Shown here: piece by piece, positions 39,636 through 49,164 of the stretch
How the letters are laid out: each line of letters starts with the position of its first letter
Numbering within the stretch: the first letter of the stretch is position 1
Assembly (NCBI GenBank): GCA_027622715.1
Contig: JAQBYN010000011.1
Coordinates: 1-64,000 of the forward strand
DNA from: Pseudomonadota bacterium
GTDB taxonomy: Bacteria; Pseudomonadota; Alphaproteobacteria; SHVP01
Reading direction: 5' to 3'
DNA length: 64,000 bases
Made by a program: the position numbers and the translations under genes
Notes under the pieces: generated by a model
Seen by the model: the letters and a program-made list of their open reading frames with translations, nothing else
The model's database searches: none
What the model was told of the DNA's origin: nothing

Positions 39636-40765
39636 AAACCATCTTTGTGACTGCTGTCGCCGCCGCCGGATTGACCTTCGCAGCAGTTACGCCTGGGCTA
39701 GGTCAGAACTTCGGCGAGTTCGTCTCGCAGAACGGACCGACGGATCGCAACGTCTACCTTGCCGGCAAAAGCGTGTCGGTTGATACGGATGCGGCGGAGG
39801 ACGTCATCGCCGCGGGCAGGGACGTAACTGTGCGCGGTCGGGTCGCCGGCGATGTTCTCGCGGCAGCGCGTGACGTGCTGGTCGATGCTGCGGTCGGCAG
39901 CGACCTACGCGCCGCCGGGCGCGACGTTATCGTGCGCGGCAGTGTCGGGGGTGACGTCACCGCCGCGGGCGCGGTGGTCATACTTGAACGTGGCCTGACC
40001 GTCGGCGATCGTATCATGGTCGCCGGCGGCGAGGTTTTCATCGACGCCGAGGTCGGCGGCGACGCCAAGATTGCGGGCGCGACGGTGCGCCTCGGCGGGA
40101 CGTTTCTCGGGAATGTCGACGTTACCGGTGAAGACATCGCGGTTGGCGCCGGCGCCCATATTGTTGGTGACTTCATCTATCGCAGCCTAAATGAGGCCGT
40201 GATCGATCCCGCGGCGCGCATTGACGGCGATATCACCTTCATTCGTTCCGAGATGACTGAGGAGATGTTCGGTGGCGCCTTTGCCGGCGTCGGCGCCGGC
40301 AGTCTGCTCTTCCTCATTGGCATGATCGTGCTTGGCGCGGTGCACTTGATGCTGTTTCCAGGCGCCGCACGGTTGGTCACGCAGGGCATGCGCGATCGGC
40401 CGGGCCGCGCCCTCGCCACTGGCGCGGCGGTGATTGTTGGGACTCCCTTACTCGCGGTGGTGCTGGCGATTACCATTATCGGCATTCCGGTGACGATCTT
40501 CCTGGTCGCTCTGTTCATAGCCGCCCTGTTCGTGGCCTACCTGTCGGCATCCCTTCTAACGGGTCAGGTTCTCGCCCGCCTGGCGCGCCGCAATGCCGAA
40601 GACCGATTCTGGCCGCGCGTTGCGGCGCTCGCCGTTGGCCTCCTGGTGTTATCGGTATTGGGGCTGGTACCCTTCCTGGGGCCGTTGATCGTGATCGCGG
40701 CACTCATGCTCGGTTTGGGCAGCCTGGTATTGCAGGTTCTGAGCGCCCGCCGCGCGGCGGCGTAG
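39632..40765 (+). CDS. Bactofilin-like (polymer-forming) repeat domain fused to a polytopic membrane domain
   Basis: Signal peptide, then repeats AEDVIAAGRDVTVRGRVAGDVLAAARDVLVDAAVGSDLRAAGRDVIVRGSVGGDVTAAG..., then TM segments; ATGA overlap with cyclase. Confidence 0.75.
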   Translation: MKTIFVTAVAAAGLTFAAVTPGLGQNFGEFVSQNGPTDRNVYLAGKSVSVDTDAAEDVIAAGRDVTVRGRVAGDVLAAARDVLVDAAVGSDLRAAGRDVIVRGSVGGDVTAAGAVVILERGLTVGDRIMVAGGEVFIDAEVGGDAKIAGATVRLGGTFLGNVDVTGEDIAVGAGAHIVGDFIYRSLNEAVIDPAARIDGDITFIRSEMTEEMFGGAFAGVGAGSLLFLIGMIVLGAVHLMLFPGAARLVTQGMRDRPGRALATGAAVIVGTPLLAVVLAITIIGIPVTIFLVALFIAALFVAYLSASLLTGQVLARLARRNAEDRFWPRVAALAVGLLVLSVLGLVPFLGPLIVIAALMLGLGSLVLQVLSARRAAA

Positions 40766-40838
40766 GCGGCGGCGCGCTGCACGAATTCCATCGGCAATGG
40801 ATTGCAGACCCATGGCGCGAGGGCTAGCTTTCGCGGCC

Positions 40839-41543
40839 ATGTCCCGCCCCATTTTGTGCATCGTTCATCAAAAACACTCGCGAACCCGCCGCGTCGGGCG
40901 GTTTCTTAAGCGCAAAGGCCATGCGTTGGATGTCCGCCGACCGTGCCTCGGTCATGAGCTGCCAGAAAATCTCGACGATCACGCAGGCGTCGTCGTATTC
41001 GGCGGCCCGCAGAGCGCCTACGAGCATGACAAGTTCGACTTCCTAAAGCGCGAGTTGGATTGGCTGCCGACGGCGCTCGATGCGGGCGTGCCGTTCCTCG
41101 GCATCTGCCTGGGCTGTCAAATGTTGGCGCAAGTGCTGGGCGGCCGGGTGCACACCCACCCTGACGGTCTTTTCGAGGTCGGTTATTTCCCGGTCTATCC
41201 GACCGCAGCCGGGTCCGAAATCTTTGGCGACGCCGATGTGCTACATGCCTATCAGTGGCACAAGGACGGTTATGAAGTGCCCGACAGCGCGACCGTTTTG
41301 GCTAAGGGCGACCGCTTCGCCAATCAAGCCTTTCGCTACGGGACATCAGCGTTTGGCCTGCAGTTTCATCCTGAGTTGACACCGCGCACGATGGAGCTGT
41401 GGTCGGGATTTGCCAACAAGCGGGAAGTCCCCGGTGCGCAGCCTGTCGACGAGATGAAATCGGTGCGCGACAAACACGATCACAAAGTCCGTCACTGGCT
41501 CGGCGGCTTTCTCGATCACTGGCTCGGATCGGACGCGCGTTAG
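40839..41543 (+). CDS. Type 1 glutamine amidotransferase (GMP synthase-like)
   Basis: VVVFGGPQSAYEHDKFDFLKRELDWL, GVPFLGICLGCQMLAQVLGG (nucleophile Cys), FGLQFHPELT. Confidence 0.88.
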   Translation: MSRPILCIVHQKHSRTRRVGRFLKRKGHALDVRRPCLGHELPENLDDHAGVVVFGGPQSAYEHDKFDFLKRELDWLPTALDAGVPFLGICLGCQMLAQVLGGRVHTHPDGLFEVGYFPVYPTAAGSEIFGDADVLHAYQWHKDGYEVPDSATVLAKGDRFANQAFRYGTSAFGLQFHPELTPRTMELWSGFANKREVPGAQPVDEMKSVRDKHDHKVRHWLGGFLDHWLGSDAR

Positions 41544-41956
41544 CGCCCGTACTGAATGTTTTGAATCAGCGGGCGAACCGCGCCGTTGCCGACGACAATA
41601 TCGCTGGCCTGCCGCATGTCGCCAATCATGACTTCAAGGTCGAGCCGTTCCGCGGGGCTCGATAGACGGCCGATGTGGCGCTGGTAAACGTTGAGCCACG
41701 CGGACTGAATGCGCGGCAGCTTGCTTTGAACTTCGGCGGCCTCCTCAAGCTTCAATATTTCCAGCGTGATATGGACGGTAACCAACCCACGAACCCGGTT
41801 GCGATTCACGATGGCGGCGCTGAGCGGCGCTAGTTCAATGAACCGGACAGCATGTGGCTCTTCGTCAGCGCCTTGTGGTACCGCGGCAAGCACGGTTGCC
41901 GCCCATAGCAGGCCGGCCAGGCCGATCGCTGCGGCGATGGCTCGGATCGCTGTCAT
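41540..41956 (-). CDS. Hypothetical exported protein (FliL-like?)
   Basis: N-terminal signal peptide; RFIELAPLSAAIVNRNRVRGLVTVHITLEILKLEEAAEVQSKLPRIQSAWLNVYQRHIG resembles the FliL-type layout, not certain. Confidence 0.5.
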   Translation of the reverse strand: MTAIRAIAAAIGLAGLLWAATVLAAVPQGADEEPHAVRFIELAPLSAAIVNRNRVRGLVTVHITLEILKLEEAAEVQSKLPRIQSAWLNVYQRHIGRLSSPAERLDLEVMIGDMRQASDIVVGNGAVRPLIQNIQYGR

Positions 41957-42357
41957 TCGGGTGCCTCGACGGTGGGGTGAATCTCAAGCATCGCGCCGGG
42001 CAATGCCAGCGCCGCAACCTGGACGGCGGTTGATGCGGGGATCGACGCGTTGTGGCGTTCATAAAAGGCGCGGCGCACGTGGGCTGCGGCACTCAATGCG
42101 GCGAGATCCGTTGTAAAAAGAATCTCGCTAACAACGTGCTGCAACGTTGCCCCTTGGGTCGCCAGCGCCGCTTCGAAGCGCGTGTAGATGCGCTCGATTT
42201 GCACGGCCATATCGCCGGCACCGACCAGATCAAAATTCTCGTCCGCCGAGAGCATGCCTGACATGTACAAGATACCGCGCGATTTCACGAAGCGCGGAAA
42301 GCCGAGCTTACGTTCCAACGCTTCGTCGGCATACAGGCATTGTTCGAAACGGGCCAT
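41953..42357 (-). CDS. RidA family protein
   Basis: RGILYMSGMLSADENFDLVGAGDMAVQIERIYTRFEAALATQGATLQHVVSEILFTTDLAAL...IPASTAVQVAALALPGAMLEI. Confidence 0.8.
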   Translation of the reverse strand: MARFEQCLYADEALERKLGFPRFVKSRGILYMSGMLSADENFDLVGAGDMAVQIERIYTRFEAALATQGATLQHVVSEILFTTDLAALSAAAHVRRAFYERHNASIPASTAVQVAALALPGAMLEIHPTVEAPE

Positions 42358-42370
42358 CGTGTCGCTGTTC

Positions 42371-43585
42371 CTAGGTAGCCTTGCGCCGTTGTTCCAGCAC
42401 GACCCCAGCTTCGACAAAGCGCGTGATCTCGTCTTCGGAAAATCCCGCCGCGCATAACACGTCGCGGTCGTTCTCGCCGAAGGTCGGTGGGCGGCTCCGC
42501 ACGGTGCCGGGTGTGCGGCTAAACTTGATCGGCACACCGATACCGCGATAGCCGTCTTTTTCGACCACCATCTCACGGTGCTTGGTGTGCGGGTGATTCA
42601 AAATCCCGGCCATGTCGAGAATCGGTCCGGCCGGAACGCCCTGTTGCAGCAACGTCATGCATAGCGCCTCGCCGTCCTTGTCGGCGAGCAACTTGACCAG
42701 TGCGTCGCGCAGCGCCGGCTTGTTCTTCACCCGGTTCGAGTTGTTGGCATAGCGCGGGTCGCCGACCATTTCCGGCGCACCCAGCGCCTCGCACAACCGG
42801 CGGAACTGGCCGTTGTTGCCAACCGACAAATAGATATCGACCGTGGCGCTGGGGAAGGCGTCATAGGGTGCAATATTGGTGTGCGCGTTGCCGACACGCT
42901 GCGGCGCCTTGCCCGACAAAAACCAGTTCGGCGCATGCGGGTGCTGGAACGCAATACCGGTGTCGAACAAGCTGGCCTCGACCAGCTGCCCCATGCCGGA
43001 TTTCTCGCGCTCGACGGCCGCGGCCAGGATCGCATTAGCGGCGAACAGCCCGGTACCGATATCGACCAGCGGAATGCCGACGCGCACCCCGGTGCCGTCG
43101 GGCGGCCCGTTGACGCTAAACCAACCGCACATCGCCTGCAGGACGGCATCGTAACCCGGAAATCCGCCAAGCGGCCCGTCGCCGCCGAACCCGGTGACAC
43201 GGCAATGGATCAGGCGTGGAAAACGGGCCTTGAGCACGTCTTCGTAGCCCAGCCCCCATTTCTCTAGCGAGCCGGTCTTGAAGTTCTCGACCAATGCATC
43301 GGCGTCCGCCAACAGCCGCAGCAGAATCTCGCGACCCTCAGGCGCGCGGATATCCAGCGCGACGCTTTTCTTGTTGCGGTTCACGCCCATGAAATAGGCG
43401 GCCTCGCCCTGATCATCGAACGGCGGGCCCCAGTCGCGGGTTTCGTCACCCTGCGGTGGTTCGATCTTGATCACGTCGGCACCCAGATCGCCGAGCAGTT
43501 GCGTGCAGTACGGACCGCCTAAAACGCGCGACAGGTCGATGATCTTCCAGCCCTTTAGCGGGCCGGTGTTTTCCGTTTCACTCAT
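42371..43585 (-). CDS. CaiB/BaiF family CoA transferase
   Basis: MSETENTGPLKGWKIIDLSRVLGGPYCTQLLGDLGADVIKIEPPQGDETRDWGPPF...DADALVENFKTGSLEKWGLGYEDV; start set at 43585. Confidence 0.93.
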   Translation of the reverse strand: MSETENTGPLKGWKIIDLSRVLGGPYCTQLLGDLGADVIKIEPPQGDETRDWGPPFDDQGEAAYFMGVNRNKKSVALDIRAPEGREILLRLLADADALVENFKTGSLEKWGLGYEDVLKARFPRLIHCRVTGFGGDGPLGGFPGYDAVLQAMCGWFSVNGPPDGTGVRVGIPLVDIGTGLFAANAILAAAVEREKSGMGQLVEASLFDTGIAFQHPHAPNWFLSGKAPQRVGNAHTNIAPYDAFPSATVDIYLSVGNNGQFRRLCEALGAPEMVGDPRYANNSNRVKNKPALRDALVKLLADKDGEALCMTLLQQGVPAGPILDMAGILNHPHTKHREMVVEKDGYRGIGVPIKFSRTPGTVRSRPPTFGENDRDVLCAAGFSEDEITRFVEAGVVLEQRRKAT

Positions 43586-43590
43586 GGCGC

Positions 43591-44214
43591 TTAGGCGGAA
43601 GCCGCCATACCCTTTTTGACCGCGGGTCGCGCGCCCACCGTGCTGACCCAGCGCTGGATGTTCGCGAAATCGTCGATGCCGCCGGGCACCCGAGGCGCCG
43701 ATGTGGTCGCGCTGGGATAGGCCAAGATGTCGGCGATCGTGTAGACGCTGCCGGCGAGGAATTCGTTTTGCGCTAGCCGATCGTCCATCGCCTTGAGGAA
43801 CCGCTTGGCCCGCCCCTGGAACAGATCGACGCCGTAGGGCACCGGTTCTGGCGGCGAGATTCCCATATAAAACACGCCCGCGAACGAAGGGCCGAGGTCG
43901 GCTGCGACCATCGTCGCCCACTTCTGGGCTTCGACACGCGCCACGCCGGCTGCGGGCAGGAATTTGCCGGTCTTCTCGGCGATGTAGGTGCAGATCGCGA
44001 GCGTTTCAAACACATGAATCGGTTTGCCGTCCGGTCCGTCGCGATCGGTGATCGCCGGTCCCATGCCCAGTGGATTGATCTTCAAGAATGCGGGTGCCTG
44101 GTGCGCGCCTTTGGTCAAGTCGAGCATATGGACATCGTAGGCCAGCCCGGCTTCCTCCAGCACGATGGACGCGCGCTGCCCGTTCGCTGTCTTAACGGTG
44201 TACAGATCGATCAT
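43591..44214 (-). CDS. Glutathione S-transferase family protein
   Basis: MIDLYTVKTANGQRASIVLEEAGLAYDVHMLDLTKGAHQAPAFLKINPLGMGPAITDRDGPDGKPIHVFETLAICTYIAEKTGKFLP. Confidence 0.9.
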   Translation of the reverse strand: MIDLYTVKTANGQRASIVLEEAGLAYDVHMLDLTKGAHQAPAFLKINPLGMGPAITDRDGPDGKPIHVFETLAICTYIAEKTGKFLPAAGVARVEAQKWATMVAADLGPSFAGVFYMGISPPEPVPYGVDLFQGRAKRFLKAMDDRLAQNEFLAGSVYTIADILAYPSATTSAPRVPGGIDDFANIQRWVSTVGARPAVKKGMAASA

Positions 44215-44852
44215 GACTTGGGTGTTCCTTCGACGATGACGGACATACCTTTTTGCACGGCGGGGCGGGCACCGACGCGGTCAATCCACGCGCGGACATT
44301 GGCGTAGGGTCCGAGTCCGTCGTCCAGCGCCGCGACCGAGACTACGACGACCGGGTAGAGCTGCACGTCGGCATAGGAATAGGTTTTCCCTGCGAGATAG
44401 GGCGCCTCGCCCAGCCGTTGGTCGAACACCGCCATCAGCCGGTGCACCTGACTGGTGTAATAGTCCGTCACCTCGGCATGGTCGCCTTTCGTCCGGGTCT
44501 TGATGATGAAATGCACATTGAACGCGACGTTCAGGTTGGCCGGCGTCACCGTTGCCCATTCCATCGCCAACGCCTTTTCCAAGGGTTCCTGAGGCCACAA
44601 CTTGCCGGACTTTTCGGCGAGATAGGCCGAGATCGCCAACGTCTCGAACAGCGCCAGCGGTTTGCCGCCCGGTCCGTCGTGATCGACGATCGCCGGCATT
44701 TTGCCGATGGGGTTGATCCTCTTGTAGTCGTCTGTGAGATGCGCGCCCTTCATCATGTCGAGGTACTTGAAGGTATAGGGCAGGCCGCTCTCTTCAAGCA
44801 TCACGGCGACCTTCTGGCCGTTCGCAGTATTGAAGCCATAAAAATCGATCAT
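44211..44852 (-). CDS. Glutathione S-transferase family protein
   Basis: MIDFYGFNTANGQKVAVMLEESGLPYTFKYLDMMKGAHLTDDYKRINPIGKMPAIVDHDGPGGKPLALFETLAISAYLAEKSGKLWP; paralog of 43591..44214. Confidence 0.9.
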   Translation of the reverse strand: MIDFYGFNTANGQKVAVMLEESGLPYTFKYLDMMKGAHLTDDYKRINPIGKMPAIVDHDGPGGKPLALFETLAISAYLAEKSGKLWPQEPLEKALAMEWATVTPANLNVAFNVHFIIKTRTKGDHAEVTDYYTSQVHRLMAVFDQRLGEAPYLAGKTYSYADVQLYPVVVVSVAALDDGLGPYANVRAWIDRVGARPAVQKGMSVIVEGTPKS

Positions 44853-45550
44853 GAGGTTCCTTGGGCCGCGCGGGCCGGAATATTGGACAAACGGGATAGT
44901 AAATCTTTGGTCGGCATCACGTCGGCATATTTCTCCGACATGTCGAACAGGTTCACTGCGTGCGACACCTTGCTGCGGTCATAGACCGCCTCTTCGGGGA
45001 CCGCCACGCGAAAGTTAAAGGCAAACGCATCGACCACCGACGAGCGCACGCAGCCCGAGGTCGTGCAGCCCGTCACCACCAACGTATCGGCGTCGACATC
45101 AATCAGGTAGGACGTCAGCGCTGTGCCGAAAAAGGCGCTCGGCTGTTTCTTGGGCACCAGAATGTCGCCCTCGACCGGCGCGACCTCGGCGACAAACTCA
45201 TAACCCTTCTCCGAAATCGTCATGATGCTCGGCACCTTGGCCGCCAGCCGACCGCCGTCATAGGACTTCTTCGGCGCAACGTGCGGATACAACACCGGCC
45301 AGTTTTTGTCGCGAAACACCTTGAGGATCGGTTGGATATGGCGCACCGCGTTCCATGCGACATCGCCGCAGCTGGTTGGAAACTCTTTGATCGATTCCCA
45401 GAATGGTTTTTCCACCGTGCCGGTTGTGCGGTATTGCACGTCGATGATCAACAAAGCGGGCCGTGTGCCCATCCCGGTTGGTCGGCCGAACCCGGCGGCG
45501 CGGTAGGCCTTCTGCTCGTCTTCACTAATGATGCCGTCCCACGGTTTCAT
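44849..45550 (-). CDS. Isochorismatase/N-carbamoylsarcosine amidase-like cysteine hydrolase
   Basis: ALLIIDVQYRTTG (Asp), VPKKQPSAFFGTALTSYL (Lys), VVTGCTTSGCVRSSVVDAFAFNFRV (Cys) catalytic triad motifs. Confidence 0.88.
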   Translation of the reverse strand: MKPWDGIISEDEQKAYRAAGFGRPTGMGTRPALLIIDVQYRTTGTVEKPFWESIKEFPTSCGDVAWNAVRHIQPILKVFRDKNWPVLYPHVAPKKSYDGGRLAAKVPSIMTISEKGYEFVAEVAPVEGDILVPKKQPSAFFGTALTSYLIDVDADTLVVTGCTTSGCVRSSVVDAFAFNFRVAVPEEAVYDRSKVSHAVNLFDMSEKYADVMPTKDLLSRLSNIPARAAQGTS

Positions 45551-45574
45551 GGGTGTTCCTCCCGTTGGGCCGCG

Positions 45575-46447
45575 CTATTCGGCGGCCGCGTATTTTTTTT
45601 CGATGGCGTCGAAACGCGCTTTGTCGACCACCACCTGACGCTCGGCAAACGGTAGCAGGTGATCGTCCCATCCGGTGGTCGAGCCCTGCTGCTTCAGGTG
45701 CCGCAACGTGTTGCGTACTGCCAACATCGCGCTCTGTAGCGGCGCGTTGGCGTAGAGCACCATGCCATAACCCATGCGTTTTAGCGCGGCCTGCTCCAGT
45801 ACGGGTGTCTTGCCGCCATAGACGAGGTTAATCAGTTGAGGCACCGGCAGTTTGGCGATGGCCTCGATCTCTTCCAGCGATTCCGGCGCTTCGACGAACG
45901 TTACGTCGGCGCCCGCCTCGATGAAGCCGTGGGCGCGCTCCATGGCTGCCTCGAAACCCAGCACCGACCGCGCGTCGGTCCGTGCCACGATGACAAAGTC
46001 TTGGTCGGTGCGCGCATCCACGGCCGCGCGAATCTTTTGGATAGCTTCGTCGGCCGGGATCACGGCCTTGCCGGCGAAATGCCCGCATTTTTTTGGAAAC
46101 ACCTGATCTTCCAATTGAATGCCGTTGGCGCCGGCGCGCTCCAACACCCTGACAGTACGGGTCACATTGACCGCGTTGCCAAAGCCGGTGTCGGCGTCCG
46201 ACACGATGGGGATATCGACCACGTCGCGCATGGCAGCCACGTTGTCGGCCAATTCACTCAGCGAAATCAGCCCGAGATCGGGGATGCCCAAATAGGCGTT
46301 GGTGACGCCAGCGCCCGACACATAAACCGCCTCGAAGCCCTCGTCGGCGATCATTTTGGCGGTTAGCGCGTTGAACGCGCCCGGCACCAAGGTGGCGGCG
46401 CGGCGATTCAGCATAGCCTTCAGCCTTTTGTTCAGGGATTCGGCCAT
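45575..46447 (-). CDS. Isocitrate lyase/PEP mutase family protein
   Basis: LVPGAFNALTAKMIADEGFEAVYVSGAGVTNAYLGIPDLGLISLSEL, IVSDADTGFGN, GIQLEDQVFPKKCGHFAGKAVIP. The ORF-track extension to 46921 is not supported. Confidence 0.92.
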   Translation of the reverse strand: MAESLNKRLKAMLNRRAATLVPGAFNALTAKMIADEGFEAVYVSGAGVTNAYLGIPDLGLISLSELADNVAAMRDVVDIPIVSDADTGFGNAVNVTRTVRVLERAGANGIQLEDQVFPKKCGHFAGKAVIPADEAIQKIRAAVDARTDQDFVIVARTDARSVLGFEAAMERAHGFIEAGADVTFVEAPESLEEIEAIAKLPVPQLINLVYGGKTPVLEQAALKRMGYGMVLYANAPLQSAMLAVRNTLRHLKQQGSTTGWDDHLLPFAERQVVVDKARFDAIEKKYAAAE

Positions 46448-46612
46448 TTTCGTGGGAACTCCGCGGTGGGGGTCGGGGCGGGGACGATAGCGGGATTCGG
46501 CGGTCTTCCTCAAGCGAGGCGAACCGGTTGCGCCTTGGACGGGATAGAAAAGTGCCGGCGCTGCCCATAGATTGGACCCATTCGGGTGTTTGGCCCGTCG
46601 CGGAGGAGACCT

Positions 46613-46837
46613 ATGGCCGACAACACTTTTGCGCCGCCGACTTGGCGCGATCCAGCAGGCAAGGCCCTGTCGTGTCGCGAGAAGATCAAGGTCCTCAACG
46701 AGAACCTCGAGGAAATCAGGCAGCTCGCTCAAGACGCGCTCGAAGATGCGATTCTGATGGGCGGCGACGAGGCGCAGTTCCGCGCCGTGATGGGCGATCT
46801 CGTGGCGACGCTCGAAAACCCCTACATCAAGGACTGA
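46613..46837 (+). CDS. Small hypothetical protein
   Basis: MADNTFAPPTWRDPAGKALSCREKIKVLNENLEEIRQLAQDALEDAILMGGDEAQFRAVMGDLVATLENPYIKD; GGAGGAG Shine-Dalgarno upstream; ends 1 nt before the next CDS. Confidence 0.65.
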   Translation: MADNTFAPPTWRDPAGKALSCREKIKVLNENLEEIRQLAQDALEDAILMGGDEAQFRAVMGDLVATLENPYIKD

Positions 46838-46838
46838 C

Positions 46839-47609
46839 ATGCGCCCACTCCCCTCGCGACTGCTGTGGGACGCGCGTCTCGCAGGCCAAACGCTCGAGGC
46901 CGCCGATCTTGGGCCGATCACCGATCAAACCGCGGCCTATGCGATCCAGGACGACATCACCGCGTTGTCGCACAGTGTGCCCCTGGGATGGAAACTGGGT
47001 GCCACCAGCACGGCCTCGCAGTCCGCACTCGGGCTCGAGGGGCCGTTCTACGGTCCGCTGCTTGCCCCGTTCTGTCATGCCAATGGCGCGCAGATTTCTG
47101 GCGCCGGGTCGTTCAGCCCGGGCGCGGAAGGCGAGTTCGCGCTGATCTTGGACGTGGACTTGCCGACGCGAGCACACACCTACAGCGAACAAGAGGTTTC
47201 CGATGCCGTCGCCGCCGTTTGTCCCGCGCTGGAGATTGCCGGATCGCGGCTGTCGGGTGGCATCGTTGGGGCGGACCCGCGCCACCTCATCGCCGACGGC
47301 GCGGCCAATGTCGCCTTCGTGCGCGGCACACCGGTCGCCGATTGGCGGCGGTTCGATCTCGCCGCGCACCGCGTCGCGCTGTCGATCAATGGCGACGAAA
47401 AAGCGACCGGCACCGGCGCCCTGGTCCTTGGCGGTCCAATCACGGCGCTCACGTGGTTCGTCAATATACTGTCCAACAAAGGCTGCGGCTTGGCGGCGGG
47501 CGAGATCGTTACGACCGGCACCTGTACCGGCTTCATCCCGCTCAAGCAGGGCGACTCCGTGCATGTCGATTTTGGCGATCTGGGTTCGGTCGGCGCGACG
47601 CTAGCTTAG
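46839..47609 (+). CDS. 2-keto-4-pentenoate hydratase / fumarylacetoacetate hydrolase-like
   Basis: GWKLGATSTASQSALGLEGPFYGPLL, EGEFALILDVDLP, LAAGEIVTTGTCTGFIPLKQGDSVHVDFGDLGSV. Confidence 0.87.
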   Translation: MRPLPSRLLWDARLAGQTLEAADLGPITDQTAAYAIQDDITALSHSVPLGWKLGATSTASQSALGLEGPFYGPLLAPFCHANGAQISGAGSFSPGAEGEFALILDVDLPTRAHTYSEQEVSDAVAAVCPALEIAGSRLSGGIVGADPRHLIADGAANVAFVRGTPVADWRRFDLAAHRVALSINGDEKATGTGALVLGGPITALTWFVNILSNKGCGLAAGEIVTTGTCTGFIPLKQGDSVHVDFGDLGSVGATLA

Positions 47610-47618
47610 GGCTATTGA

Positions 47619-48308
47619 CTACCCGATTGCCGCGACCAGCCACTGTTGCAGCGGCCAAACCTCCTTGTAGACCTTCGCGCAATAATCCGTTGCCTGCGCG
47701 GTAAACAGCTCTTTGGGTACCTTCGTGGTGAACCCGAAATAAAGCGCGTTGTGCTTTAGCAGGTCGGCATTGGCGTGATCCGGATCAAAACCGCGCGGCA
47801 CTTTCTTGTAATGCGCCCCGCCGATGTCGATGCCTTTGAGCTTGGCGATCTTGTCGAAGGCTTTGCGCGCCGCCGGGCCTTTCTTGGGATCGACTAATGC
47901 TTTGCGGTATGCATCAAGTTGCTTGGGCCCAAACATGTGCATCCCGGCGCCCAGCGTCAGCTCGTCGCCGCCGATGCCGAAATAGAACCCCGGGCATTCG
48001 CGCGATCGACCGGCACCCTGCCAGAACCACAGACCCATATAGGTTTTGTACGGCGTCTTATCCTTGGCGAACCGCGTGTCGCGGTTGATGCGCATGATCG
48101 ATCCCGTGACCTTCGGGACCGCGTGAATGTCGGGTGCGATCTTGGCGAGCTTTGGTCCGATGGCGGCGACAAAATCCTTGCACGGTTCCAGCAACCCGTT
48201 CTCGTACTCGGCGCGGTGCGCGTCGAACCATTCTTTCTTGTTGTTCTTCGCCAATCCCTTGAGGAAGGTCGTCGCGTCCTTGGGAAATCCGTTGAATGTC
48301 GTTGCCAT
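47619..48308 (-). CDS. TIGR02453/DUF2461 family protein
   Basis: FKDATTFLKGL-like start FPKDATTFLKGLAKNNKKEWFDAHRAEYE...IMRINRDTRFAKDKTPYKTYMGLWFWQG; start set at 48308. Confidence 0.85.
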   Translation of the reverse strand: MATTFNGFPKDATTFLKGLAKNNKKEWFDAHRAEYENGLLEPCKDFVAAIGPKLAKIAPDIHAVPKVTGSIMRINRDTRFAKDKTPYKTYMGLWFWQGAGRSRECPGFYFGIGGDELTLGAGMHMFGPKQLDAYRKALVDPKKGPAARKAFDKIAKLKGIDIGGAHYKKVPRGFDPDHANADLLKHNALYFGFTTKVPKELFTAQATDYCAKVYKEVWPLQQWLVAAIG

Positions 48309-48379
48309 GGCGCTGCTCCTGAAATCTGCGGCTATATTAAGCCCCAACTTGCGTCCGTTTGGCATCACTAGGGATCGAT

Positions 48380-49102
48380 ATGACAGCAAAAAGACAGCGC
48401 AGCGCCTGCATCGTCGGCGCCGCCGGCGGCATCGGCCGCGCCACCACCGCGCTTTTGGCCGAGCAAGGTTACAGCCCGCTGATTTGCATGGATTTGGCCG
48501 AGTCGGGGGTCGATGCGCTGGCCGCCGAACACGGCGCGGTCGCGCTGCACATCGATCTGCGTGATCCCGCGGGCGTGCCGGCCGCCTTTGCCAAGGCGCG
48601 TGAACAGTGCGCCGAACTCGATGTGCTGGTGCTGGTCTCGGGCATTGTCGAAAACCTCCACCTCGACACCATGACGTTGGATCTGTGGCAAGACATTCTC
48701 ACGATCAACCTGACCGGCATGTTCGCTTGCACCAAGGCGGCCGATTCGTGGCTTGCCGACGGTGGCCGCGTGGTGTTGCTGGGCTCGATGGCGGGGCACG
48801 CGGCCAGCCGGGTCACCGGCCCGGCCTACAGCGCCTCCAAGGGCGGCATCGAGGCGTTCACCAAATATCTCGGGCGTTACTTCGCGCCGCGTGGCATTAC
48901 CGCCAACTGCATCGCGCCGGGGCCGATCGACACCCCCATGCTCGACGCCCATCCGCCGGAGCGAATGAAGGATGTGGTCGCGGCGGTGCCAATGGGGCGC
49001 TTGGGCCAACCACAGGAGGTGGCGGCGCTGGTTGCCTATCTGGTCTCGCCGGGTGCGGGCTACACCTCCGGCGCCATCATCAATATTTCGGGAGGTCTCT
49101 AG
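48380..49102 (+). CDS. SDR family oxidoreductase
   Basis: ACIVGAAGGIGRATTALLAEQGY, GPAYSASKGGIEAFTKYLGRYFAPRGITANCIAPGPIDTPML, YTSGAIINISGGL. Confidence 0.9.
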   Translation: MTAKRQRSACIVGAAGGIGRATTALLAEQGYSPLICMDLAESGVDALAAEHGAVALHIDLRDPAGVPAAFAKAREQCAELDVLVLVSGIVENLHLDTMTLDLWQDILTINLTGMFACTKAADSWLADGGRVVLLGSMAGHAASRVTGPAYSASKGGIEAFTKYLGRYFAPRGITANCIAPGPIDTPMLDAHPPERMKDVVAAVPMGRLGQPQEVAALVAYLVSPGAGYTSGAIINISGGL

Positions 49103-49164
49103 GTCGTCATCCCATCCGTGATGGTCTCGTGGCAGTGTTGGTCTACATATCGCGCGACGACCGA

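Noticed and set aside
43586-43921. Upstream extension of the CoA-transferase ORF to 43921
   Set aside because: Overlaps the GST gene in another frame; MSETENTGPLKGWK at 43585 is a natural CaiB-type start.
46448-46921. Upstream extension of the PEP mutase-like ORF to 46921
   Set aside because: Covers the plus-strand small ORF and hydratase start; family start fits MAESLNKRLKAML at 46447.
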